Counted from the stretch's first letter, positions 1 through 6,150 are shown. The stretch is 8,383 bases of DNA from DHVE2 group archaeon (GCA_026986135.1 JALSPD010000138.1:1-8383); one strand, 5' to 3'. Translations and numbers: made by a program. The notes: a model not told the origin generated them from the letters alone.

Positions 1-481
1 TATCATAGATAGCCATACCCTCCCTCAAAAATTCTGGATTCATGGCAATTCCAAAATCCCCTGCTTTCAATCCGCTTTCCCCTTCAAGGATGGGGAGAAC
101 AAGAGACTCAGTTGTACCTGGAAGAACGGTGCTTTTAACAACAATCACCATACCTTTCCTGATTCTTCTCCCGATCTCCCTGGATGCTTCCTCCAGATAC
201 CTCGTTTCCATACTCCCATCCTCTCTGGATGGTGTACCAACGGCAATGAACACAATATCGCGATCTTCAATATCATATGATGTGGTGGCCCTAAGGTTTT
301 TACCTGCATGTTTCCTTAGAAGCTCTTCCGAGCCTGGCTCATAAATGGGAACAATGCCTGAGTTTATTTTCTTAACCTTCTCATGGTCTACATCAATCGC
401 AGTAACATCATGTCCAAGTTCTGCAAACAGAAGTGCAGTTGTCAGGCCAACATAGCCCGTACCCACAACGGCAATTTTCAT
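1..481 (-). CDS. ugd: UDP-glucose 6-dehydrogenase, N-terminal part (cut by window edge)
   Basis: NAD-dependent cytosolic enzyme that oxidises the C6 hydroxyl of a UDP-hexose to a carboxylate, giving UDP-glucuronate. About 160 N-terminal residues are present; the rest lies left of position 1. Seen: an N-terminal Rossmann motif GTGYVGL (residues 7-13), an acidic end of beta-2 (AIDVD), the substrate-side motif PIYEPG, the second nucleotide-contact strand VFIAVGTPS, KSTVLPGTT, and NPEFLREG near the edge. The PIYEPG loop is typical of UDP-glucose (and GDP-mannose) dehydrogenases rather than of the UDP-GlcNAc/ManNAc class (WbpA-like), so UDP-glucose is the preferred substrate; this is a family inference. 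The catalytic Cys lies outside the window. The ATG at 481 has no SD upstream and sits about 24 bp from a TATA box, suggesting a leaderless mRNA. It diverges from galU, which would supply its substrate. Confidence 0.93.
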   Translation of the reverse strand, partial: MKIAVVGTGYVGLTTALLFAELGHDVTAIDVDHEKVKKINSGIVPIYEPGSEELLRKHAGKNLRATTSYDIEDRDIVFIAVGTPSREDGSMETRYLEEASREIGRRIRKGMVIVVKSTVLPGTTESLVLPILEGESGLKAGDFGIAMNPEFLREGMAIYD

Positions 482-500
482 AATGGTTTAACTGCAAACA

Positions 501-508
501 TATATATA
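501..508. promoter_or_regulatory. Shared palindromic TATA box for divergent ugd and galU
   Basis: The 48-bp gap between the two divergent start codons contains one perfect palindrome, TATATATA. Its centre (504.5) lies 25.5 bp from the galU ATG (530) and 23.5 bp from the ugd ATG (481), the distance at which archaeal TBP/TFB normally places the transcription start. Both mRNAs would therefore begin at or within a few bases of their ATG. Neither gene has an SD sequence. The A-rich stretch GCAAACA on the galU side is a plausible BRE; the ugd side is less purine-rich. That one site serves both directions is inferred from geometry. Confidence 0.75.
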
Positions 509-529
509 GAGTTAATCGCATTCTCAAAT

Positions 530-1348
530 ATGAAGGCAGTAATCCCAGCGGCGGGACTTGGAACCAGAATGCTTCCCGTGACAAAAACCCAGCCAAAGGA
601 AATGCTGCCTATTCTTAACAAACCTGCAATTCACTATGTTGTAGAGGAAGCTATTAACTCAGGATGCGATGATATCCTTATCATAACAGGAAGAACAAAA
701 AGGGCAATTGAAGATTACTTTGATCGCAGCCCTGAACTTGAGGAATTTCTAAAAAAGAAGGGAAAAGAAAAGGAGCTTGAAGAGATAAGAAGGATCTCCG
801 AGATGGCAAACATAATGTATGTTCGCCAGAAGGAGCCCTTGGGCCTTGGACATGCCGTGCTTCTTGCTGAGAAATTCGTAGGCGATGAGCCCTTTGCGGT
901 TCTTCTGGGAGATGATATAATAGTGAGTGAAGAACCCACCACAAGGAGAATGATTGATCTGTACAACCGTGAGGGGGCCCCTGTGATTGCAGTTATGCCT
1001 GTTGAACGCGATGATACAAAAAGATATGGAATAATAAAGCCATCCAATCTTAGCAGACCTCCAGTATATACTGTGGATGATCTTGTTGAGAAACCTGCCC
1101 CTGAAGAGGCACCTTCAAACCTGGCCATTGTGGGAAGGTACCTGCTTACCCCAGAGATATTCACCTATCTTAAAAACATATCCAGGGGAAAGGGCAACGA
1201 ATACCAGCTTACTGATGCCCTTAAACTATTTGCCTTCTCAAGAAAATTACTTGCAATGGAGATAAAAGGCGTGAGGCTTGATATAGGATCTCCAGAATCC
1301 TGGCTTAAGGCAAACATATACATGGGAAAAAGATCAGGAATTATCTGA
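530..1348 (+). CDS. galU: UTP--glucose-1-phosphate uridylyltransferase
   Basis: Forms UDP-glucose and pyrophosphate from UTP and glucose-1-phosphate in the cytosol. The 272-residue protein is close to the usual size for bacterial and archaeal GalU. Seen: N-terminal nucleotide-binding signature AAGLGTRMLP (residues 7-16), PKEMLPILNKP with the conserved Lys, the substrate loop EPLGLGHAVL, LLGDD (metal-binding region), VEKP, GRYLLTPEIF and GNEYQLTDAL, all in family order. The reading frame stays open upstream to 383, but the family always begins at MKAVIPAAG, so the ATG at 530 is the start; the upstream extension would run through the ugd start and promoter. No SD is present and a TATA box lies about 25 bp upstream, so a leaderless transcript is likely. 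The 3' end overlaps the convergent sulfotransferase gene by 15 bp. Its product feeds UDP-glucose dehydrogenase encoded divergently. Confidence 0.95.
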   Translation: MKAVIPAAGLGTRMLPVTKTQPKEMLPILNKPAIHYVVEEAINSGCDDILIITGRTKRAIEDYFDRSPELEEFLKKKGKEKELEEIRRISEMANIMYVRQKEPLGLGHAVLLAEKFVGDEPFAVLLGDDIIVSEEPTTRRMIDLYNREGAPVIAVMPVERDDTKRYGIIKPSNLSRPPVYTVDDLVEKPAPEEAPSNLAIVGRYLLTPEIFTYLKNISRGKGNEYQLTDALKLFAFSRKLLAMEIKGVRLDIGSPESWLKANIYMGKRSGII

Positions 1349-2368
1349 AAATTTGTATCCCTTATCTTTCATAAACCATCCAAGTTCCCTTTCAACAAGT
1401 TTCACCTCATCTCTGCTTAAATCCCTTCTCCATCTCCCACTATTACTTTTGCTTAGATCCATTTTAAGCATATTCTCATCAAAATTAAGACCCAGAAAAT
1501 CAGTGATTTTTCTCAGGGTAACCTCAGGGTCAGATACGAGATTCTCCAGAGAGATCTCAAGATACCTGCTTTTTTCAATTTTCTCCTTTTCTGAGTACCA
1601 TTTTTTAAGGGTTGCATTGATAATGGGCACTGCATCCACCGCACTGTTACCGCCCCAGCTCTGCCTCTTGTAGGAGCTAACAACATCACGGGGATCGCGG
1701 TAAATGTGGATGATTTTTCCCTCTGGAAATAGATCAAGAATGAACTTTACATGATTTAAATTAGTTGGGGTATGCTCTGCTATTATCCGGGCACCATATC
1801 TGCTGGCTGCACTGTTCCATATCCCCCCTACAAAATCTCCTGCGATAGCCATGATATCCCTGTAATTCCACCTCCCAATCACCCTCATCTTTGGGGATAA
1901 CCTTACACCATAACCCTGCCAGTATCCCGAATACTCAGAGATCGTTATCTTTGAAATAAAATCACCTAGTAAATCCATAAATCTATCTCTAGTTATGAGC
2001 AAAGAGAATGGAGGCCTGGATAAATCATAGTATGACTCGCCCTTCCACTTACCATCCACCGTTATGTGGTATTTTGGTGGGGAAATGTGCATCTTTGTGT
2101 ATATTTTCCAGGCTGCAATTTTGTAAAGGTACTTGAAGCGTGATGGATAAATGTCGTTCAGTAATTTTATGAATTCTTGCAGATATTCATGCGCATGATA
2201 CTGATCCCATCCTTCTGTTAGAGCATAAACCAGATCCCTTAACCCATAAGGATCCACGATAAACCTTGTCTCAAAGGGTATGGTAAATATATCCCTGTGA
2301 TATGAAAGTGTCCTTCCCAGCACTGTGGTACCGCTTCTTCCAGTTCCACCAATGAAGAGGGGAATCAT
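1334..2368 (-). CDS. PAPS-dependent sulfotransferase family protein
   Basis: Predicted to transfer sulfate from PAPS to an acceptor, here probably a sugar hydroxyl or amine of a surface glycan or lipid. The 344-residue protein has the 5'-phosphosulfate loop at its extreme N-terminus (GGTGRSGTT, residues 7-15) and the 3'-phosphate-binding strand and helix IHIYRDPRDVVSSYK (residues 220-234), preceded by the typical AEHTPTN segment (197-203). A C-terminal GRW motif near residue 311, followed by basic residues, resembles the PAPS-closing loop of the family. No signal peptide or membrane helix is seen, so it is probably cytosolic. It is the last gene of the four-gene glycan operon: its ATG overlaps the oxidoreductase stop as ATGA, and an SD (GAGGG) precedes it. 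The family is certain; the acceptor is unknown. Context argues for an amino-sugar or uronate glycan. Confidence 0.88.
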   Translation of the reverse strand: MIPLFIGGTGRSGTTVLGRTLSYHRDIFTIPFETRFIVDPYGLRDLVYALTEGWDQYHAHEYLQEFIKLLNDIYPSRFKYLYKIAAWKIYTKMHISPPKYHITVDGKWKGESYYDLSRPPFSLLITRDRFMDLLGDFISKITISEYSGYWQGYGVRLSPKMRVIGRWNYRDIMAIAGDFVGGIWNSAASRYGARIIAEHTPTNLNHVKFILDLFPEGKIIHIYRDPRDVVSSYKRQSWGGNSAVDAVPIINATLKKWYSEKEKIEKSRYLEISLENLVSDPEVTLRKITDFLGLNFDENMLKMDLSKSNSGRWRRDLSRDEVKLVERELGWFMKDKGYKFSDNS

Positions 2369-3345
2369 AGATCAACCCTCACAGGACCCCTTCTTTTTAT
2401 GCTTTCCATTGCAATCTCAATCATTCTCACCGAGTTCAAACCAACCTCTCCATTGGCTACAGGCTCGCGGTTGTTTTCAATGCTTTTAACAAAGTCAATT
2501 AGCTCTGCTTTAAGAGGCTCAATGTAGTCAACCCTCTTAATAAACTCACCTTCGTTCTTAACACCATCATACTTTATGGCCGAGTCATAGATGATAATTT
2601 CATCGGGTTTAAGGTAATCAATTCTGGCAGCACTCTCGCTGCCAACAACCAGAAGTTCCCTGATTTTTTTACCTATCGGATAATTCCACGATTCATGGAT
2701 CTGCCCGAGAACACGGCCAAATCTAAGAAAAAGGTACGCTTCCTCTTCAATGCCATCCACATAATTGCTCGCGCTTATGGCCATAATCTCATCAGGCATT
2801 GATCCAAGCAGATAAGAATAGACATCCACATCATGGATTGCAAGGGCAAGAAGAACACCCATGTCGCGTCGGGGATATCTAAGAGAAAGACGTCTGGTAT
2901 GAAGCGATATTATATCTCCAAGTTCGCCCCTGTCTATCATCCTCTTCAGTTCATTAAGGGCTGGATGATACCTGAATATATGGCCGACCATCAGAATCCT
3001 GCCACGATCCTTTGATATCCTTATCAGATCCCTGCATTCCTCACTGCTCTCAGCCATGGGCTTTTCAACAAGCACATGCTTTCCATGCTCCATTGCATTC
3101 TTAGCGAGAGGATAATGGCTCGGGGTGGAGGATGCAATATCTACAGCATCCACATCTTCCCGTGTCATAACCTCACGGGGATCAGTGCTGTACTCAAATC
3201 CAAAATCCCTTGCAAGAGGTTTAACCGCATCCTCATTTATATCGCATAGGATTACATCGTCAATCACACCCTCACCCTTTAACTCCCTCCACACCTTTGC
3301 ATGGTTTCTTCCCCAGTATCCAGTGCCTATAAGTGCAATCTTCAT
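2365..3345 (-). CDS. Gfo/Idh/MocA sugar-nucleotide oxidoreductase (WlbA/WbpB/GnnA-like)
   Basis: NAD(P)-dependent dehydrogenase predicted to oxidise C3 of a UDP-GlcNAc or UDP-GlcNAcA sugar to the 3-keto form for transamination by the upstream-encoded enzyme. The 326-residue protein matches family length. Seen: Rossmann motif GTGYWG (residues 7-12), acidic end of beta-2 (LCDIN), then the family catalytic elements VEKPMA (Lys95) and AIHDVD (His171, Asp172, Asp174). The frame is open nine bases further upstream to a GTG, but that codon lies within the SD and inside the previous gene, whereas the ATG at 3345 is preceded by AGGTGAT with a 5-base spacer and begins directly with the Rossmann strand. 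Five bases separate the preceding stop from this ATG, so the pair is translationally coupled. Whether the substrate is the uronate (WlbA) or the neutral sugar (GnnA) cannot be read from the sequence. Confidence 0.9.
   Translation of the reverse strand: MKIALIGTGYWGRNHAKVWRELKGEGVIDDVILCDINEDAVKPLARDFGFEYSTDPREVMTREDVDAVDIASSTPSHYPLAKNAMEHGKHVLVEKPMAESSEECRDLIRISKDRGRILMVGHIFRYHPALNELKRMIDRGELGDIISLHTRRLSLRYPRRDMGVLLALAIHDVDVYSYLLGSMPDEIMAISASNYVDGIEEEAYLFLRFGRVLGQIHESWNYPIGKKIRELLVVGSESAARIDYLKPDEIIIYDSAIKYDGVKNEGEFIKRVDYIEPLKAELIDFVKSIENNREPVANGEVGLNSVRMIEIAMESIKRRGPVRVDL
2376..2380 (-). promoter_or_regulatory. Shine-Dalgarno site of the sulfotransferase gene
   Basis: GAGGG lies 7 bases before the ATG at 2368, inside the last codons of the oxidoreductase gene. 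Together with the ATGA stop/start overlap it points to coupled translation and fixes the start. Confidence 0.65.
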
Positions 3346-3349
3346 GGCA

Positions 3350-3356
3350 ATCACCT
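3350..3356 (-). promoter_or_regulatory. Shine-Dalgarno site that decides the oxidoreductase start
   Basis: AGGTGAT matches the archaeal anti-SD closely. It overlaps the aminotransferase stop codon (TGA, 3351-3353) and leaves a 5-base gap after GGTGA to the ATG at 3345. This argues against the in-frame GTG at 3354, which is itself part of the SD. Confidence 0.75.
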
Positions 3357-4430
3357 GTAAAACTCAATAACTTTCCTTGAGATGTACTCAACATCCTCAT
3401 CCTTCATGAATGGATGCATGGGCAGGGAAAGTATCTCATTCACCACCTTCTCTGTCACAGGCAATTTTTCTGATTTGATAACTCGCTTTATTGCCGGCTG
3501 CTGATGAACAGGTATAGGATAATAGAGTCCGGTGGCGATATCGTTCTCCCGCAAATACTCTCTTAGAGCATCTCGCCTCTCTGCCCTTATTGTGTACACA
3601 TAGTACGCATGCCTGGCCCAATCTTTAACCTCTGGTGTTTTTACCACATCGCCCAGATATTCATTGTACATCTTGGCTATTTCGTTCCTTCTCCTGAGCC
3701 ATTCCTCAAGATGTCTTAACTGAACACGTCCTATAGCAGCCAGAATTTCACTCATCCTGAAATTATAACCCAGATACTCATGCTCGTATTTGCTTCTGCG
3801 ACCCTGATCATGAAGTATTCTCACCATCTCTCCAAGCTCCTCATTGTTTGTAACCACCATACCCCCGTCTCCACCAACAGTCATCACTTTTGAGGGGAAA
3901 AACGAGAATGCAGCCGCATCTCCAAATGTACCTATCTTTTCACCCCGATACAATGCCCCATGGGCCTGTGCGCAATCCTCTATGAAATAGAGGCCATGCT
4001 CATCAGCAATTTCCCTGAGCGGCTTTATATCTGCAGGATGCCCGTAGAGATGCACCGCCACTATTGCCTTCGTTTTGGAGGTTATCTTTTTACGCACATC
4101 TTCAGGATCAAGAGTGTATGTATCCTCACTTATATCCGCAAAAATCGGACGGGCTCCCATGTGCATTGCAGGGGTGACCGTGGCAATAAAAGTGTGTGAT
4201 GGCGCAATGAACTCCGCCCCATCCTTTATACCGAGAGCATCGTAAATCAGCCACAATGCAGTGGTTCCTGAACTCGTGCTTATACCCATCTTGGTCCCAA
4301 TGTACTGCGAGAACTCTTCCTCAAAAGCCTTACTCTGCGGCCCTTTGATGTACCTCTTTGATTTAATCACATTGACAGCAGCCTCTATAACATCATCGCC
4401 AACATACATCTCAACAAGATTGTACTTCAT
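3351..4430 (-). CDS. DegT/DnrJ/EryC1/StrS sugar aminotransferase (WlbC/WbpE-like)
   Basis: PLP enzyme predicted to transfer an amino group, usually from glutamate, to a 3-keto UDP-sugar, giving a 3-amino-3-deoxy sugar. The 359-residue protein is of normal length. Seen: an N-terminal substrate segment with IKGPQSKAFEEEF; phosphate-cup residues in STSSGTTAL (residues 51-59); EDCAQAHGA with Asp152, which pairs with the pyridine nitrogen; SFFPSKVMTVGGDGGM with the Schiff-base Lys181; GYNFRMSEI; and the C-terminal LSLPMHP motif. The start is set by a strong SD (GAGGTG, 5-base spacer) that overlaps the acetyltransferase stop. Its place between an acyltransferase of the WlbB/WbpD type and a Gfo/Idh/MocA oxidoreductase supports 3-amination of UDP-GlcNAc(A). 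Other 3- or 4-amino sugars cannot be excluded by motif alone. Confidence 0.93.
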   Translation of the reverse strand: MKYNLVEMYVGDDVIEAAVNVIKSKRYIKGPQSKAFEEEFSQYIGTKMGISTSSGTTALWLIYDALGIKDGAEFIAPSHTFIATVTPAMHMGARPIFADISEDTYTLDPEDVRKKITSKTKAIVAVHLYGHPADIKPLREIADEHGLYFIEDCAQAHGALYRGEKIGTFGDAAAFSFFPSKVMTVGGDGGMVVTNNEELGEMVRILHDQGRRSKYEHEYLGYNFRMSEILAAIGRVQLRHLEEWLRRRNEIAKMYNEYLGDVVKTPEVKDWARHAYYVYTIRAERRDALREYLRENDIATGLYYPIPVHQQPAIKRVIKSEKLPVTEKVVNEILSLPMHPFMKDEDVEYISRKVIEFYR

Positions 4431-4435
4431 ATCAA

Positions 4436-4441
4436 CACCTC
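4436..4441 (-). promoter_or_regulatory. Shine-Dalgarno site of the aminotransferase gene
   Basis: GAGGTG overlaps the stop codon of the acetyltransferase gene and is followed by a 5-base spacer (TTGAT) to the ATG at 4430. It shows that internal genes of this operon use SD-led initiation, unlike the operon's first gene. Confidence 0.78.
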
Positions 4442-5081
4442 AGTAGGATAATTCATCTGCCCATTTAATTATTTTCGCAGGATTGCCAGCCACCACAGCA
4501 TTATCTGGCACATCCTTCGTCACTACCGCTCCCGCACCTACCACGGCGTTTTTCCCAATTCTAACCCCCGGAAGTATCGTTGCATTTGCACCTATCTTTG
4601 CATTCTCCTCAACAATAACCCCTTCAAGATGCTCCTTAACCCCCGGGTAGCGAGGATATTTGGCATTGGTAAGCACAACACGTGGCCCGATCCACGCATT
4701 CTTTTTTAGCACGCAGTACTCAGGTATAAAAGCCTGCGAGTGTATGCGAACTCCATCCTCAATTTTAACCTTGAACTCAACAACTGTATTTGTGCCAATA
4801 CTCACATTATCTCCAATTTCATTGAACTCCCTTATCCTCGTTCCATGCCCGGTCTGAAAATTCTTACCTATCCTGTTCCCAGCATATATGGTTGTGTGGG
4901 AGCGTATCACTGAGTCATCACCGATCTCCGTGCTTATATCTCCTTCCTCGTACCCTCTGGGTAAAATTCCTATAATTACATATTCTCCGATTTTCACTCC
5001 CTTGCCCAGCTTAACATTACCTATCAGCCTGTACATCCTTTGCATTTCATTGTACATAGAGGTGTAATGGTGGTGAATCAT
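4440..5081 (-). CDS. Left-handed beta-helix sugar N-acetyltransferase (WlbB/WbpD-like)
   Basis: Predicted acetyl-CoA-dependent N-acetyltransferase acting on the 3-amino group of a UDP-sugar. From residue 20 on, the protein consists of hexapeptide repeats ([IV]G-x4 pattern: IGEY, IGDD, IGKN, IGDN, IGTN, IGPR, IGAN, IGKN), ending in the usual AGAVVTKDVPDNAVVAGNPAK cap. The segment WIGPRVVLTNAKYPR (130-144) is typical of the WlbB/WbpD group. The frame is open to an ATG at 5147, but that codon lies upstream of a TATA element (TATAAAAT, 5101-5108). The ATG at 5081 lies 23.5 bp from that box, giving a leaderless 213-residue product with a polar start (MIHHHYTSMYNEM). Later Met codons (5057, 5045, 5036) remain possible. 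It is the first gene of the glycan operon, with 9 bp before the aminotransferase. Confidence 0.88.
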   Translation of the reverse strand: MIHHHYTSMYNEMQRMYRLIGNVKLGKGVKIGEYVIIGILPRGYEEGDISTEIGDDSVIRSHTTIYAGNRIGKNFQTGHGTRIREFNEIGDNVSIGTNTVVEFKVKIEDGVRIHSQAFIPEYCVLKKNAWIGPRVVLTNAKYPRYPGVKEHLEGVIVEENAKIGANATILPGVRIGKNAVVGAGAVVTKDVPDNAVVAGNPAKIIKWADELSY

Positions 5082-5096
5082 ATAACCCTTCGCCCC

Positions 5097-5110
5097 AAAA
5101 ATTTTATATG
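5097..5110. promoter_or_regulatory. Divergent TATA region: glycan operon (-) and tRNA-Glu (+)
   Basis: The sequence AAAAATTTTATATG reads TATAAAATTTTT on the minus strand and TTTATATG on the plus strand. On the minus strand the TATAAAAT centre (5104.5) is 23.5 bp from the acetyltransferase ATG at 5081. On the plus strand the TTTATATG centre (5106.5) predicts a start near 5133, about 30 bases before the mature tRNA-Glu 5' end. CCCCAAAAA precedes the plus-strand box as a possible BRE. Another weaker plus-strand candidate, CTTTATGC near 5119-5126, could serve the tRNA instead. Confidence 0.6.
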
Positions 5111-5163
5111 CTTGGCGCTTTATGCCCTCTTGCCACTGGGGAACCATAGGTCGGGCAATCCAT

Positions 5164-5238
5164 GCTCCGGTAGTCTAGCCCGGCCAAGGATATCGGCCTT
5201 TCGAGCCGACGACCCGGGTTCAAATCCCGGCCGGAGCA
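5164..5238 (+). tRNA. tRNA-Glu (anticodon UUC)
   Basis: A complete cloverleaf can be drawn. The 7-bp acceptor stem pairs GCTCCGG (5164-5170) with CCGGAGC (5231-5237), with discriminator A at 5238. The D arm includes TAGTCTAGCCCGGCCAAGGA. The anticodon stem is TCGGC/GCCGA (5193-5197/5205-5209) around the loop CTTTCGA, giving anticodon TTC at 5200-5202. The T stem CCGGG/CCCGG encloses TTCAAAT (5219-5225). There is no intron, and the 3' CCA is not encoded (the next bases are TTA), so it must be added by the CCA-adding enzyme. It reads GAA and GAG. Confidence 0.96.
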
Positions 5239-5250
5239 TTAGGCATAGAG

Positions 5251-5262
5251 AAAATTTTTATG
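5251..5262 (+). promoter_or_regulatory. TATA element of the 76-aa protein/arfC operon, possibly also tRNA terminator
   Basis: AAAATTTTTATG lies 13 bases after the tRNA. The centre of TTTTTATG (about 5258.5) is 27.5 bp upstream of the ATG at 5286, the expected spacing for a leaderless start. It closely resembles the AAAAATTTTATATG element at 5097. The run of five T (5255-5259) could also end the tRNA transcript, as short T runs do in archaea. Confidence 0.55.
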
Positions 5263-5285
5263 GTAAATATCCAATTGCGGGGAAG

Positions 5286-5516
5286 ATGATGCAGAGGCTC
5301 TCCAGAGAGGAAACAATAAAAAACGCTGAGAAGTACGGTTTAAAACCCGTGAGGGTAAAAGAAAGGGATGTTATACAGCTTGCTAAGAAGCGAAGTGAAA
5401 AATTTGAGGAAATATCCTGGGAGGAGTTCTTTGAAATACTTGAAAGGAAGAGGCTTGCTGTGTACATCTCAAAAGGAGGATATATGAAGATAATGAGTGA
5501 TGATATCTATGAATAG
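5286..5516 (+). CDS. Small conserved-looking protein of unknown function
   Basis: I do not recognise this 76-residue protein. It is highly charged (many Lys/Arg and Glu), with no membrane segment, signal peptide, Cys or metal motif. Residues 7-18 and 28-57 look helical (REETIKNAEKYG, then DVIQLAKKRSEKFEEISWEEFFEILERK), followed by a probable short strand pair (LAVYISKGGYMKIM). The frame is open upstream to 5040 but that part is the tRNA gene, so the start is the ATG at 5286 or the adjacent one at 5289, about 27 bp from a TATA element. Coding support comes from its promoter spacing and from its 3' end overlapping the arfC start by 8 bases, which suggests coupled translation. The compact helix-strand layout could suit a nucleic-acid-binding or regulatory role, but that is a guess. 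Confidence 0.7.
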   Translation: MMQRLSREETIKNAEKYGLKPVRVKERDVIQLAKKRSEKFEEISWEEFFEILERKRLAVYISKGGYMKIMSDDIYE

Positions 5517-6150
5517 ACCGAGAATAATCATCAACGCGGCCATGAGCGTGGATGGGAAAATCGCACTGGTAGGCGGAAAAAGGATAAAAATAAGCGATGA
5601 GCAGGATTTTAAAAGAGTTCATGAAATGAGGGCAGGTGTTGACGCAATTCTTGTGGGAATAAACACCGTTCTCAAGGACGACCCCAAGCTTACAGTTAAG
5701 AAAAAATACGTTGAAAATGCCAAAAATCCAGTAAGGATCGTGCTGGATTCAAAGTTAAGAATACCCGAAAATGCAAGGGTACTGAACGGTGATGCGCCCA
5801 CCATAATAGCAACCACAACCTATGCAAAAACCAGGAAGCTGAATGCAGAAATAATAAGATGTGGAGAAGAAAGAGTGGACCTGAAATGCCTTATGAAAGA
5901 ACTCTGGAAAAGGGGCATAAAAAAGGTGATGGTGGAAGGAGGAGGTACAGTTATACACTCATTCTTAAAGGAAGGACTTGTGGACGATTTATACGTGTTC
6001 GTGGGCTCAATTATTATTGGAGGTGGCGCACCCACCCTGGCAGAGGGATTCGGTGCGAAGGACAAGAGCGAGGTGATTTCACTTTCTCTAATCTCATGCG
6101 AGAGACTCGGTTACGGAGTATTGCTGCATTACGGTGTTGATGATGATTGA
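5509..6150 (+). CDS. arfC: 2,5-diamino-6-ribosylamino-4(3H)-pyrimidinone 5'-phosphate reductase
   Basis: Archaeal riboflavin (and F420 deazaflavin precursor) pathway enzyme. It reduces the ribosyl side chain of the GTP-derived diaminopyrimidine to ribityl, using NAD(P)H. The 213-residue protein has the RibD C-terminal/dihydrofolate reductase-like fold signatures: MSVDGKIA (residues 12-19), VGINTVLKDDPKLTV (49-63), NPVRIVLDSKLRIP (73-86) and the nucleotide-binding VEGGGT (142-147). Order and length match the archaeal MJ0671 group. There is no fused deaminase domain, as is usual in archaea. Upstream in-frame GTG (5497) and ATG (5500) codons exist, but the ATG at 5509, 8 bases after GAGTGA, places the first beta strand at the N-terminus as in the family. 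Its end overlaps the phosphoesterase start by 8 bases. Confidence 0.93.
   Translation: MNRPRIIINAAMSVDGKIALVGGKRIKISDEQDFKRVHEMRAGVDAILVGINTVLKDDPKLTVKKKYVENAKNPVRIVLDSKLRIPENARVLNGDAPTIIATTTYAKTRKLNAEIIRCGEERVDLKCLMKELWKRGIKKVMVEGGGTVIHSFLKEGLVDDLYVFVGSIIIGGGAPTLAEGFGAKDKSEVISLSLISCERLGYGVLLHYGVDDD

Noticed and set aside
42..344. Plus-strand open frame of 100 residues
   Set aside because: It is antisense to the clearly conserved UDP-glucose dehydrogenase gene and has low-complexity composition.
383..529. Upstream extension of the galU reading frame (49 extra residues)
   Set aside because: It covers the ugd start and the shared TATA box, has no homology to GalU N-termini, and the family starts at MKAVIPAAG.
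715..1164. Minus-strand open frame of 149 residues within galU
   Set aside because: Shadow of galU: Ser/Arg-rich with no recognisable motif, while the plus strand carries all family motifs.
5082..5147. Longer N-terminus for the acetyltransferase (ATG at 5147)
   Set aside because: It would translate through the TATA element, and the extra residues do not resemble hexapeptide-repeat acyltransferases.
5164..5238. tRNA-Glu as an integration (att) site for a glycan island
   Set aside because: The glycan operon lies on the 5' side of the tRNA, no integrase is present, and no second copy of the tRNA 3' end was seen.
5040..5285. Extension of the 76-residue protein upstream
   Set aside because: That stretch is the tRNA-Glu gene and its promoter; the conserved-looking part begins at 5286.
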